Assembly: GCF_000308615.1 (NCBI RefSeq)
Contig: NZ_BAGB01000043.1
Span: forward strand, 62,001-126,000
DNA length: 64,000 nucleotides
Direction: 5' to 3'
DNA from: Nocardia jiangxiensis NBRC 101359
Lineage (GTDB): Bacteria; Actinomycetota; Actinomycetes; Mycobacteriales; Mycobacteriaceae
Both the position numbers and the translations under genes were made by a program. Below, one piece after another: positions 43,216 through 52,038 of the stretch; within the stretch, counting starts at the first letter, position 1, and each line of letters starts with the position of its first letter. The notes beneath the pieces are model-generated. The model saw only the letters and a program-made list of their open reading frames with translations. It did not search any database and was not told where the DNA came from.

Positions 43216-43961
43216 TCCGCCAGTCCTGGCTTCGTTCCGCAACACACGTCGACCTACATCCCCCGGCCCCCGCGCCGCGCATCCGCGGCCTTCCCGCAAG
43301 GCCGCAGCAACTCGGCCTCGACCTGCGCCGAGCCGCCGTCGTGGTGATCGACATGCAGAACGACTTCTGCCATCCCGAAGGATGGCTCGGCTCCCTCGGC
43401 GTCGATGTTTCCGGTCCTCGCGCGGCCATCGAGCCCTGCCGGGCGTTGACCGAATCGGCCCGTGCCGCCGACATTCCCGTCGTGTGGCTCAACTGGGGCA
43501 ACCGGCCGGATCGGGCGAACCTGCCCGCGAACGTCGTCCACGTGTACGATCCGGACGGCTCCGGCGGCGGTATCGGCGACGCGGTCGGGCGCAGCGACGC
43601 GGTCCTCACGGCCGGGAGCTGGGGCGCCGCAGTCGTCGACGAGCTGACCGTCGCCGAGGACGACATCCAGGTGGCGAAGTACCGGATGAGCGGCTTCTTC
43701 GACACCGAACTCGACAGCGTGCTGCGCCTGCGCGGAGTCGACACACTGCTCTTCGCCGGTGTCAACGCCGACCAATGTGTGCTGTCCACACTGTCCGACG
43801 CCGCCTGCCTCGGCTATAACACCGTGCTCGTCGAGGGCGCGGCCACCACCTCCTCCCCCGCCTTCTGTCTCGAGGCCACCGTCTACAACGTGCGCCAGTG
43901 CTTCGGTTTCACCGCGGCATGGCGGGACGTCGTCGCCATGCTGGAAGAATCCGATGTCTGA
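43212..43961 (+). CDS. Isochorismatase-like cysteine hydrolase
   Basis: Cys-hydrolase of 249 residues with the triad of the family: Asp47 in VVVIDMQNDFC, Lys156 in QVAKYRMSGFF and Cys189 in GVNADQCVLST. Such enzymes include N-carbamoylsarcosine amidase, ureidoacrylate and biuret hydrolases, which fits a nitrogen-catabolic cluster; the KYRMSGFFDTELD segment is typical of the biuret/carbamoylsarcosine-like branch, a judgement made by eye. It overlaps the cupin stop by 4 bp and the following amidohydrolase by 8 bp, so three genes form one translational chain. Confidence 0.83.
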   Translation: MIRQSWLRSATHVDLHPPAPAPRIRGLPARPQQLGLDLRRAAVVVIDMQNDFCHPEGWLGSLGVDVSGPRAAIEPCRALTESARAADIPVVWLNWGNRPDRANLPANVVHVYDPDGSGGGIGDAVGRSDAVLTAGSWGAAVVDELTVAEDDIQVAKYRMSGFFDTELDSVLRLRGVDTLLFAGVNADQCVLSTLSDAACLGYNTVLVEGAATTSSPAFCLEATVYNVRQCFGFTAAWRDVVAMLEESDV

Positions 43962-45348
43962 GCACACCCCGCGGCGAACCTCGTCGCTGCTGATCGCACA
44001 CGCCCGGCTGATCACCGGCGCCCCGCCGGAGTCCGGCCTCCCCTACTATCTGGACGACGGGTGGGTACGGATCGAGCACGGGATCGTGACCGAACTCGGC
44101 GAAGGTACTCCGGTCCACGGCGATCTTCCCCTGCTCGACGCCGCGGGCCGGTTCGTGGCGCCCGGTTTCGTCTCCTCGCACAGCCACCTGTGGACCTCGG
44201 GCCTGCGCGGGCTCGCCGCCGATGACCAGCTCTACGACTGGGCGAACGTCGTGATGAGCGCCGCCCGCGAAGCCACCCTCGACCAGATCTACTGGGCGAC
44301 ACTGCACGGCGCTTTCGACTTCCTCAACGCGGGCGTCACCACGGCGTTCGACTTCACCGACCCGCGCGAACCGTGGGCGGACATGATCGATGGTCACCGC
44401 ACCGAACCCGGTACTCACCTGCGGCCGCTCGAGCACATCCTGCGTCAGATCGACGCCAAGTACGACGCCGGAATCCGGTTCGTCAACGCCACCCGCCCGG
44501 ACTCCGACATCGGCACCTTCGCCGAGATCCGCGCACGGTTCCGGGCAACGGTGGAGCACGTGCTCGGACTGGACCGTCGCTACGCGCTGGCCGCCGCCGT
44601 CATGGGCGGGGTCCAGTGGGCCGAGAACCGCGACGCCGCACGGCACGAGGTCGCGCTGATGCGGGAGTTCGGCGTCATCAACCAGGCACATTTTCTGGAG
44701 ACGTCCGTGGCGCTCGCGCGCCACCGGGCGAAGTTCGACTGGTACGACAGCGCGGGCGCGCTCGGGCCGGATTTCATCTTCGGTCATTTCGTGCACCCGA
44801 CACCGGAGTTCATCGCACGGACCGCGGCGACCGGCGCACGGATGAGCTGGCAGGCTGCCGCCAACGGACGGCTGGGCTCGGGTGTGGCGGACATCCCGGC
44901 CTTGGAACGGGCGGGCATCGAGATCGGCATGGGACTGGACGACCAGGCTTGCTCGGACCTCGCCGATCCCTGGCAGAACATGCGCATCGGCGCGTACAGC
45001 GTGCGGGCGAGCACGCAGGATCCGACCGCGATCTCGATGCGGCGCGTCCTGGAGATGCACACGCTCGGTTCGGCCCGGATCCTGGGCATCGACGACCGCG
45101 TCGGCAGTTTGGAGCCCGGCAAGTTCGCCGATTTCGTGCTCGTCGACCCCACCGCTCCCGACGTCGGCCCCTTGTGGCGACCGGTCGACGCCTACGTGCT
45201 GTCCTGCGGGCTGCGCAATCTCGTCGGGGTCTACGTGGGCGGCACGATGATCAGTGACGGGCGCCGGGCGCTGTCCCCGCTGGCAGCCGAGGCGAGCAGG
45301 CGGCTCCGCCTCGACGGGCTGGCGCCCGCGACCCGAGCGGCCGTGTGA
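43954..45348 (+). CDS. Amidohydrolase-superfamily protein (chlorohydrolase/deaminase-like)
   Basis: Metal-dependent hydrolase of 464 residues: His76 and His78 in FVSSHSHLWTSG, later metal ligand in FGHFVHPTPEFI and the catalytic Asp in IGMGLDDQACSD. Sequence is related in plan to 15229-16596 but has HSH rather than HTH and a DDQ rather than GSN at the active-site Asp. The ATG at 43954 lies inside the preceding gene after GGAAG; the open frame before it is not coding. Last gene of the plus-strand operon of system C, converging on the MBL gene with 38 bp between. Confidence 0.8.
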   Translation: MSEHTPRRTSSLLIAHARLITGAPPESGLPYYLDDGWVRIEHGIVTELGEGTPVHGDLPLLDAAGRFVAPGFVSSHSHLWTSGLRGLAADDQLYDWANVVMSAAREATLDQIYWATLHGAFDFLNAGVTTAFDFTDPREPWADMIDGHRTEPGTHLRPLEHILRQIDAKYDAGIRFVNATRPDSDIGTFAEIRARFRATVEHVLGLDRRYALAAAVMGGVQWAENRDAARHEVALMREFGVINQAHFLETSVALARHRAKFDWYDSAGALGPDFIFGHFVHPTPEFIARTAATGARMSWQAAANGRLGSGVADIPALERAGIEIGMGLDDQACSDLADPWQNMRIGAYSVRASTQDPTAISMRRVLEMHTLGSARILGIDDRVGSLEPGKFADFVLVDPTAPDVGPLWRPVDAYVLSCGLRNLVGVYVGGTMISDGRRALSPLAAEASRRLRLDGLAPATRAAV

Positions 45349-45386
45349 ATCCGGACGCGACGGATTCGGCTGTGCGCAGGCATGAT

Positions 45387-46310
45387 TCAGATACTCGGCG
45401 GGGTGAGCAGGGTGACCGGTCCACAGTCGTGGCGCGTCACCGGATGGCCGAGCATGTCGTATCCGGCTGTGGCGGTCGTCGTTCCCTCGAGCAGCGCCGC
45501 CGCGGCCCGGGCAACTTCACCGGCAGCACGGCCGGGAAGTTCGCAGACGATGTTGTGCGCGGCCAGGATTCGAGTGACAGGCAGTTGCGCCAAACGCCGC
45601 GTCGAGGCGGCGAAACCGACCGGGTCCGCACCCGGACCGTGCAGCCAATGCGCCGCGGAGAGCACGGTATCGCCGGAAAGCAATGTGCCCGAAGATCTTT
45701 CGAACAAGCACAGGGCGTCCGGGGCATGTCCGGGCGTGTGCAGCACCTCGAGGCTTCGCCCGCCCAGATCGATGGTCTCGCCGTCGGCCAGGGTCCGGGT
45801 GACCGGCGTGGCCTCGACCGTCCAGCGTGTCAGGTCCGGCAGCGGGCGCGGATGACCGACACGAGCAAGGGTGAAGAAATACCGGGCGTCCAACTCGGCG
45901 AAACGGCCGAATTCGGCGACCACACGGGTCATCGCCCCCGTGTAGGCACGCAGGAATTCCCGATCCGCCGCGTCGTGCGCACACCCGGATCCGTGCTCGG
46001 TCGCGGCGGGATGGGCACAGAAATCCTGCACCTCCAGATGCGCCGCCAGATCGGCATTGCCGCCTCGATGATCGATGTGGTGATGCGAGGACACCACCAG
46101 CACAGGCAGATGCGTCAGCTCCCGCACGATCTCGGAGATGGGCGCGATCCCCAATCCCGAGTCGAACAGCAGCGCCGCGCGGGTTCCGATGACCAGATAG
46201 CAGGCCGCATGGCCGGGCTCGTTGATCATGTGGATGTCCCGACCGACCTCTCGCACGTCGAACCACGAGTGCGCGTCGATGCACGACGCCGGAGCCGATG
46301 GCCTCATCAC
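45387..46310 (-). CDS. Metallo-beta-lactamase-fold hydrolase
   Basis: MBL-fold protein of 307 residues. Metal ligands are in SSHHHIDHRGG (His76, His78, Asp80, His81), the later His in LHTPGHAPDALCLFE and Asp in LLSGDTVL, and the last His in LAAHNIV. Likely a hydrolase of a small ester, thioester or lactam. The promoter side carries the palindrome at 46320, shared with the amidase and deaminase genes, so it belongs to the regulon of system D. The first codons MM leave the start slightly uncertain. Confidence 0.81.
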   Translation of the reverse strand: MMRPSAPASCIDAHSWFDVREVGRDIHMINEPGHAACYLVIGTRAALLFDSGLGIAPISEIVRELTHLPVLVVSSHHHIDHRGGNADLAAHLEVQDFCAHPAATEHGSGCAHDAADREFLRAYTGAMTRVVAEFGRFAELDARYFFTLARVGHPRPLPDLTRWTVEATPVTRTLADGETIDLGGRSLEVLHTPGHAPDALCLFERSSGTLLSGDTVLSAAHWLHGPGADPVGFAASTRRLAQLPVTRILAAHNIVCELPGRAAGEVARAAAALLEGTTTATAGYDMLGHPVTRHDCGPVTLLTPPSI

Positions 46311-46319
46311 ACCTCACTG

Positions 46320-46338
46320 ATGTTGATCACAGTTACAT
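46320..46338. promoter_or_regulatory. System D operator, copy 1 (MBL gene side)
   Basis: ATGTTGAT-CAC-AGTTACAT begins ten bases upstream of the MBL gene start at 46310. The left arm and the CAC spacer are identical to the perfect palindrome at 49907; the right arm differs at two positions. Confidence 0.6.
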
Positions 46339-46462
46339 TTACCACCGTAGCGGCGAGGTATTTCCTCGACGTAAAGCTGCTGCGCCGAATGATCCGGATC
46401 ACCAGAAGCCCAGCCCGGCAGTCGATCCCGGCACGAAGGTTCACGGCACTGTTACACGCGGA

Positions 46463-46481
46463 ATGTTCATCACATCAACAT
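46463..46481. promoter_or_regulatory. System D operator, copy 2 (amidase side)
   Basis: ATGTTCAT-CAC-ATCAACAT ends 20 bases before the GTG start of the fused amidase. One mismatch in the left arm compared with 49907-49925, same CAC spacer. Confidence 0.65.
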
Positions 46482-46500
46482 TATCGGTACAGTCCGACCA

Positions 46501-48084
46501 GTGACCTTCGACGATCTGGACGACGACCTGCGATTGGCCTTCGCCGAATACGAACGAGCCCTGATGGCCAACGACGTTCCCGCCCTGGACGCCGCGTTCG
46601 CCGACGGCCCCCGCACCCTGCGCGGCGACTCCGGCGACGTGCTGGTCGGCCACGACGCGATCGCCGCGTTCCGGGCCGGTCGTGGCGGCGCACCAGCACG
46701 CACCCTGCTGCAGGTGCACACCCGCTCGCTCGGTCCCGACGCGCGGGTGATCGTGGCGCAGACCCGGCGCGCGGATGGGATGTGCGGCATCCAAACTCAG
46801 GTCTGGGAACGCAGCGGCGGACGCTGGGCGATCACGGTGGCCCATGTCTCCGCCGCACCGACTCCCGTGGCCACCCCTACCTCACCCGATGACCCGATCT
46901 GGCGTGTCGCACCGGGACCCGAGCCGCTCGCACGCGGCGGTGACGGCCCGTTGACGAATACCCGTGTCGCGGTGAAAGATCTGTTCGCCGTCGCCGGGCA
47001 GGCGATCGGCGCCGGAAATCCGGTGTGGCTGTCCGAGGCTCCGATCGAGTCCCGGCACGCGGCCGCGGTCGAGGCCCTTCTGGCGGCCGGGGCCGACGTC
47101 ACGGGCATCGCGCACACCGACGAGCTCGCCTTCTCCCTGTCGGGCTCGAACGCGCACTACGGTGACACCCCCAATCCTGTTGCGCCGCAGTGCCTCAGCG
47201 GCGGATCGAGCAGCGGTCCGGCCGCCGCGGTCGCGGCCGGGCTCGCCGACATCGGCCTGGGCACCGATACCGCCGGGTCGATCCGCGTCCCCGCCTCGTA
47301 CTGCGGGCTGTACGGCCTGCGCACCACGCACGGTGTCATCGACCGCACCGGGCTGGTGGGATTGGCGCCGAGCTTCGACAGCGTCGGACTGCTCACCCGC
47401 GATGCCGGTCTGCTGGCCCGGGCGGGTGCGGCCCTGCTCCCGCCGCAATCGGTCGAGCCGATCACCCGCGTGGTCGTGGCCGCCGAGTTGGTCGAACTGC
47501 TCGATCCGGCGGCACGAGAATCGTTCCGAGCCGCGGTACAGGCACTGACATTGTGCGGAGCGGCCTCCGGGACCGTGCTGGCACCGCCGGTCCCCGGCGC
47601 ACTCACCTACCCGGACTCGGGCGGACTGGACGCCGTCTTCACCGCGTTTCGCACCGTGCAGACGGCACAGGCATGGGATACGCACGGCGAATTGCTGACC
47701 GCACATCCGGACGCGCTCTCCCCGGAGATCGCCGCCCGCTTCCACGCCGGACGTGATATCGACAGCGCCACAAGGCAATCAGCCCAGCGACTGCTGGACG
47801 CGATGCGCGCGGAGCTGCTGCGATCACTTCCCCCGGGCACGGTCCTGGCATTGCCGTCCACTTCCTCGGCAGCGCCGCGGCGCGACACCGACCCCGCACT
47901 CCTGGAGTCGGTGCGGCAGAAGACATTACGTCTGACCTGCCTGGCCTCCCTCGCCGGACTGCCCGCGCTGAGCATCCCCGCAGTGCGCGCGGACACCCGG
48001 CCGATCGGCCTGTGCCTGGTGGCCGCACCCGGACAGGATCACAGCCTCCTGGCCTTCGCCTCGGCACAGACCGACCCTCTCTAG
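46501..48084 (+). CDS. AtzH-like/AtzE-like fused amidase
   Basis: Fusion of 527 residues. The first 125 residues are a SnoaL-like AtzH/DUF3225 fold (LRLAFAEYERALMANDVPALDAAF, VGHDAIAAFRAGR, VWERSGGRWAITVAHVS). The rest is an amidase signature domain with Lys159 in RVAVKDLF, Ser236 in SGGSSSGP and Ser260 in GTDTAGSIRVP. In cyanuric-acid catabolism AtzH and AtzE (with AtzG) are separate proteins acting on 1-carboxybiuret; no AtzG or AtzF is seen here, so the true substrate may differ. GTG start 20 bases after the operator; ribosome binding site weak. Convergent with the reductase gene. Confidence 0.8.
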   Translation: MTFDDLDDDLRLAFAEYERALMANDVPALDAAFADGPRTLRGDSGDVLVGHDAIAAFRAGRGGAPARTLLQVHTRSLGPDARVIVAQTRRADGMCGIQTQVWERSGGRWAITVAHVSAAPTPVATPTSPDDPIWRVAPGPEPLARGGDGPLTNTRVAVKDLFAVAGQAIGAGNPVWLSEAPIESRHAAAVEALLAAGADVTGIAHTDELAFSLSGSNAHYGDTPNPVAPQCLSGGSSSGPAAAVAAGLADIGLGTDTAGSIRVPASYCGLYGLRTTHGVIDRTGLVGLAPSFDSVGLLTRDAGLLARAGAALLPPQSVEPITRVVVAAELVELLDPAARESFRAAVQALTLCGAASGTVLAPPVPGALTYPDSGGLDAVFTAFRTVQTAQAWDTHGELLTAHPDALSPEIAARFHAGRDIDSATRQSAQRLLDAMRAELLRSLPPGTVLALPSTSSAAPRRDTDPALLESVRQKTLRLTCLASLAGLPALSIPAVRADTRPIGLCLVAAPGQDHSLLAFASAQTDPL

Positions 48085-48136
48085 CTCGACAAACCGCCGC
48101 CGGAGCTGGACGCGCGGCAGATATCCCGGGCGGACA

Positions 48137-49102
48137 TCACAACTCGAGTACCAAACGTTCTCCCGCACATCGGGATACGCAGATCATCATGGACTCGTTC
48201 TCGGCGCGCTCCTGCGGGGTCAGCACCGAATCGCGGTGGTCCACCTCCCCGCTCACCACACCCGTCTCACAGGTGCCGCAGGTCCCCTCGCGGCACGAGG
48301 ACAGTGCCACCACACCGGAGGCTTCGGCCACCTCCAGGATCGATCGGCGCGCGGGCACGCTCAGCGTCAGACCCGATACCGCCAGGGACAGCTCGAAGGC
48401 ACGCGAGTCGGCGCCGCGGAGGTCCGCGGCGGTGAATCGTTCGGCGAACACGTCCACCGCTTCGAGCCCGGCGCAGGCGGCCTCGGCGGCGGCGATCAGA
48501 CTCCTCGGACCACAGGCGTACACGGCCGTTCCCGGCGAGGATCCGGCCAGGTCGGAGGCCAGGTCGAACCGCCCGTCGCGGGTGGAATGGTGCAGGGTCA
48601 CCGAATCCCCGTAGCGCTCGCGCAATTCCCGGGCGTACGGCATGCTCGCATCGTCCCGGCCGGTGTACACCAGCCGCCAGGGCCGTCCGCCGCGAGCGGC
48701 AGCGGCCACCAGCGGCATCATCGGCGTGATCCCGATCCCGCCGGCGACGAAGACGTAGCCGAGTGCACGGACCAGCGGAAAGTGGTTGCGCGGCGGTCGA
48801 ATCGAGATATGCGCTCCGACCCGGAGCATCTCGTGCGCCCGAGCCGAACCGCCCCGCCCGTGCGGTTCGCGTAGCACCGCGATCCGGTACGTGGACGGGT
48901 CGCCGGGATCCGAGCACAGCGAGTACTGCCGGACCAGCGCATCCGACAGCAGCAGGTCGATATGGGCGCCGGGCTCCCAGGCAGGGAGGGCGCCGGAGCC
49001 GGGGCGCGCGAGCGTGAATTCATCGATATCGCTTGCCACGCAGTGTCGTTCGCGCACGACGACATCGATAGGGGTCGTATCGGCGGAGGTCGAGGTGATC
49101 AT
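48137..49102 (-). CDS. Rieske-oxygenase-type reductase (FMN/FAD, NAD, [2Fe-2S])
   Basis: Reductase of 321 residues in the PDR/VanB order: flavin domain (RQYSLCSDPGD), NAD domain (GIGITPMMPLV, YACGPRSLI) and C-terminal ferredoxin with SCREGTCGTCETGV and ICVSRC supplying four Cys ligands. It would pass electrons from NAD(P)H to an oxygenase; no Rieske oxygenase or P450 is present in this window, so the partner is elsewhere or lost. The ATG overlaps the stop of the XRE-cupin regulator gene by 4 bp, so it is expressed with it and presumably under the same palindromic operator. Confidence 0.85.
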   Translation of the reverse strand: MITSTSADTTPIDVVVRERHCVASDIDEFTLARPGSGALPAWEPGAHIDLLLSDALVRQYSLCSDPGDPSTYRIAVLREPHGRGGSARAHEMLRVGAHISIRPPRNHFPLVRALGYVFVAGGIGITPMMPLVAAAARGGRPWRLVYTGRDDASMPYARELRERYGDSVTLHHSTRDGRFDLASDLAGSSPGTAVYACGPRSLIAAAEAACAGLEAVDVFAERFTAADLRGADSRAFELSLAVSGLTLSVPARRSILEVAEASGVVALSSCREGTCGTCETGVVSGEVDHRDSVLTPQERAENESMMICVSRCAGERLVLEL

Positions 49103-49791
49103 CGGGTGCTCCCGGAAAGTCGGGGCCCCGCCGGACTATCCATCCCAGCCACGGGATCCGCCTCGCGCCCGGCCGCTTTAACGACGATCAGCCTGGCCTG
49201 CGGGGCGTCCACCACACGCCACCGGTGTGGTGTGCCGCCAGTGTAGTAGAGGCTGTCCCCCTCCGCGAGCCGCGCGTCGCCGTGATCGCCCAGATCGACC
49301 ACGATCGCGCCGTTCACGACGTACACCCACTCGTCCTCGTCGTGCACGAAGTACGGGCCGAAATCGCCACTCACGTCCACGAATTCCTGCGGATAGAACG
49401 CGGCCCGACCGTGCACCAGCAGCCGGGTCGAGCCCTCCTCCCGGCCCGATCGGGCGATGCCGCGCGGCAATTGCACGCCCTCGTGCGACCGGATCACCTG
49501 GGACTGCGCCGTATCCGCGGATTCACCGCGACCCGCGGTGTCGGCGGCCAGCATCAGCTCCACCTGCGTGGTGCCCAACGCCTCGGCGATCCGGGCCAGG
49601 GTCAGCATGCTGGGCCGGGCCAGGCCGCGTTCGAGCTGGCTCAAGAACGGGTGCGAGATCTGTGCCTGTTCGGCGAGCCTGACCAGGGTGAGCCCGGATT
49701 CGCGCCGCCGCCGGCGGATCTCGGCGCCGAGCAGCACCCGGGGATCCGCGCCAGCCGGTCCGGATCCGTTCTGCGCCTTCATATCCCGCAC
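49099..49791 (-). CDS. XRE-family regulator with cupin sensor domain
   Basis: Regulator of 230 residues: residues 25-85 form a helix-turn-helix (SGLTLVRLAEQAQISHPFLSQLERGLARPSMLTLARIAEAL, quoted in two parts by motif) and residues 130-215 a cupin (FVHDEDEWVYVVNGAIVVDL, GDSLYYTGGTPHRW) that should bind the inducing metabolite. The palindrome with CAC spacer present in three promoters of system D, including the divergent promoter beside this gene, is its probable site. ATG at 49791 or 49782. Genes 49791-48137 form a two-gene operon. Confidence 0.83.
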   Translation of the reverse strand: MRDMKAQNGSGPAGADPRVLLGAEIRRRRRESGLTLVRLAEQAQISHPFLSQLERGLARPSMLTLARIAEALGTTQVELMLAADTAGRGESADTAQSQVIRSHEGVQLPRGIARSGREEGSTRLLVHGRAAFYPQEFVDVSGDFGPYFVHDEDEWVYVVNGAIVVDLGDHGDARLAEGDSLYYTGGTPHRWRVVDAPQARLIVVKAAGREADPVAGMDSPAGPRLSGSTR

Positions 49792-49906
49792 CTTCCCTCA
49801 TCGTCACCCGCGGAGTTCGCCGAATCTCGCCCGAGCGAGGGACGAATTAACAAGACCGTAGCCAGGTGGTTCATCTACCGGAAACACCCCGGCTGAATAG
49901 TACTGA

Positions 49907-49925
49907 ATGTTGATCACATCAACAT
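49907..49925. promoter_or_regulatory. System D operator, copy 3 (perfect palindrome)
   Basis: ATGTTGAT-CAC-ATCAACAT has perfect 8-bp arms around a 3-bp spacer. It lies in the 205-bp divergent region between the XRE-cupin gene and the CodA-like gene, so it can control both, and about 72 bases before the CodA-like start. Confidence 0.7.
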
Positions 49926-49996
49926 TACCTGTTCCGCTACGCCTCGCCGACCAGCCACGCCGCGAGCCACCACCACCCGCTCAGCGAAGGATCTCC

Positions 49997-51253
49997 ATGG
50001 ATCATCATCTACCGCACCGCATTTCGCGGATCTGCGGCGCGAGTACCCCGGACGGCGCGGTGGTCGACGTCGAGCTGGGCCACGACGGGCCGCACGCGAG
50101 GGTCATCGCGGTGCGGCCGAGTACGTCCCGGCCTCCGCACGAAGACCCCGAGACCCTGGATCTGACCGGTTTCGTCCTGCTCACCGCGCCCGCCGAACCC
50201 CACGCCCATCTCGACAAGGCCCTGTCCTGGGATGTGCTCGCGCCACCGGAGGCGGATCTGGCCACCGCGATCGAGGTGTGGCGGCGCGGCAGCCCGGAGC
50301 TGGACGAGGAGTCCTTTCATCGGCGTGCCACCGCGGCCGCCCTGGCCCTGCTGCGCAACGGCACCACGGCGATTCGCACCCACGCCGACATCCTCGGCGG
50401 GCCGGACCCGTTGCGCGGCATCCGCGCGGTGGACCGCGTGCGCCGGGAGCTGCGCGGCCTGGTCGACATCGAGATCGTCGTCCTGGCGCCGCCCGGTTCC
50501 GATGCCGCCGTGCTCGACGCGGCCCTGACGGCCGGGGCCGATCTGCTCGGCGGCGCACCGCATCTCGCACCGGACCCCACCGCGGAGCTCACCCGGCTGC
50601 TCGACTTCGCCGAATCCCGCGGTGTCGGAACGGATCTGCACGTGGACGAATTCCTCCGGGGCGACCATCACACGCTCGCGCACTACGCCCGGCGGGTAGC
50701 CGCGTGGCCGGCGGACCGCATCCGCACCGCGGGGCACTGCTGCCGCCTGGGCACCCTGCCGGCCGACGAACTCGCACCCGTCCTGGCGTTGCTGGCCGAG
50801 GCAGGCATGGGGATCGTGAGCCTGCCGCTGACCAACCTGTACCTGCAGGGCCGGGACGAGCCGATCGCCACACCGCGGGGACTCACCGCGCTCACCGCGC
50901 TGCTCGAGGCATGGATCCCGGTGGCCGCGGGCGCGGACAACGTGCGCGACCCGTTCAACCCGCTGGGTCGCAGCGACGCCCTGGAAACCGCCGCCCTGCT
51001 GATCGCGGCCGGACATGTTCCGCCGCGCACGGCCGTGCACCTGGTCACCGACGGTGCGCGCGCGGTACTGGGTCTGCCCGAAGCAGGCGCGAAACCCGGT
51101 GCGCGCGCGGAGTTTCTGGCTGTGCGCGGCACCAGCCTGCTCGACGTCGTCGCCACCGCGCCGGCCGACCGGATCGTCATCCGCGACGGCGCGATCATCT
51201 CGATCGGCCGCACCGAGTACCGCACGGCCGATGTCGTCCCACTGGAGGTCTGA
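49997..51253 (+). CDS. CodA-like cytosine/N-heterocycle deaminase
   Basis: Amidohydrolase of 418 residues in the cytosine-deaminase subfamily: His69 and His71 in AEPHAHLDKAL, HVDEFLRGDHH as the catalytic Glu/His region, AGHCCRLG and the metal Asp in AGADNVRDPFNPLG, the counterpart of GSDD-x-x-DPW-x-PLG in CodA. It should deaminate or hydrolyse a cyclic nitrogen compound. ATG at 49997 follows GAAGGATCTCC; the open frame reaches back into the operator and is not used. One-base TGATG overlap with the ATPase gene couples it to import. Confidence 0.83.
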   Translation: MDHHLPHRISRICGASTPDGAVVDVELGHDGPHARVIAVRPSTSRPPHEDPETLDLTGFVLLTAPAEPHAHLDKALSWDVLAPPEADLATAIEVWRRGSPELDEESFHRRATAAALALLRNGTTAIRTHADILGGPDPLRGIRAVDRVRRELRGLVDIEIVVLAPPGSDAAVLDAALTAGADLLGGAPHLAPDPTAELTRLLDFAESRGVGTDLHVDEFLRGDHHTLAHYARRVAAWPADRIRTAGHCCRLGTLPADELAPVLALLAEAGMGIVSLPLTNLYLQGRDEPIATPRGLTALTALLEAWIPVAAGADNVRDPFNPLGRSDALETAALLIAAGHVPPRTAVHLVTDGARAVLGLPEAGAKPGARAEFLAVRGTSLLDVVATAPADRIVIRDGAIISIGRTEYRTADVVPLEV

Positions 51254-52038
51254 TGTCTTCTGAGCTCATCCACCCCGCCATGCACGAGGCGCCACCGCGC
51301 CCCGGCACGCAGGTCCTGGGTTTCTCCTCGACCCGGCTCAGCTATCCCAACGGCACTCTCGCCCTGGACGGCGTCGATCTGACCGTGCGCGCAGGCGAAT
51401 TCGTCAGCGTGGTCGGGCCATCGGGGTGCGGAAAGTCGAGCCTGCTGCGGATCGCCTCCGGATTGGAGTCCGCCACCGGGGGCTACGCCCAGGTGGGCGC
51501 GAACCGGATCGGCTACGTCTTCCAGGATCCGACGCTGCTGCCGTGGCGCACCGTCCGCGACAACGTCGCCCTGCTGGCCGAGCTGGACCACGTACCCAAG
51601 GCCGAACGCTACCGCCGCGCCCGGGAGGCCATCGAACTGGTCGGCCTCACCGGCTTCGAGGATCAGCTGCCGCGCATGCTGTCCGGAGGCATGCGGATGC
51701 GCGCGTCCCTGGCCCGCTCGCTGAGCGTCGATCCCGAATTGTTCCTGTTCGACGAGCCTTTCGGCGCGTTGGACGAGATCACCCGCGAGCGCCTGGGCGA
51801 CGAGATCACCGAACTGTTCGCCACCCGCCGGTTCGCCGGACTGTTCATCACCCACTCGGTCGCCGAGGCCGTCTACCTGTCCACCCGCGTTGCGGTGATG
51901 TCACCGCGTCCGGGCCGGATCGTCGCCGAATTCGAGGTCCCGTTCGAGTTTCCGCGCCGACCGGAAATCCGCTACACCCACGCCTTCACCGACCTGGCGA
52001 GCCGAGTCTCGCAGTCACTGCGAGGAATTCACGCATGA
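51253..52038 (+). CDS. ABC importer ATPase (system D)
   Basis: ATPase of 261 residues with Walker A GPSGCGKSS (Ser-Ser in place of the usual Ser-Thr), Q-loop YVFQDPTLLPW, signature LSGGMRMRAS, Walker B LFLFDEPFGALDE and switch His in ITHSVAEA. ATG at 51253 shares its A with the stop of the deaminase gene and is preceded by CTGGAGGTCTG. Its stop overlaps the permease start by 4 bp. The long open frame upstream in the same phase is antisense-like shadow of the deaminase. Confidence 0.85.
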   Translation: MSSELIHPAMHEAPPRPGTQVLGFSSTRLSYPNGTLALDGVDLTVRAGEFVSVVGPSGCGKSSLLRIASGLESATGGYAQVGANRIGYVFQDPTLLPWRTVRDNVALLAELDHVPKAERYRRAREAIELVGLTGFEDQLPRMLSGGMRMRASLARSLSVDPELFLFDEPFGALDEITRERLGDEITELFATRRFAGLFITHSVAEAVYLSTRVAVMSPRPGRIVAEFEVPFEFPRRPEIRYTHAFTDLASRVSQSLRGIHA

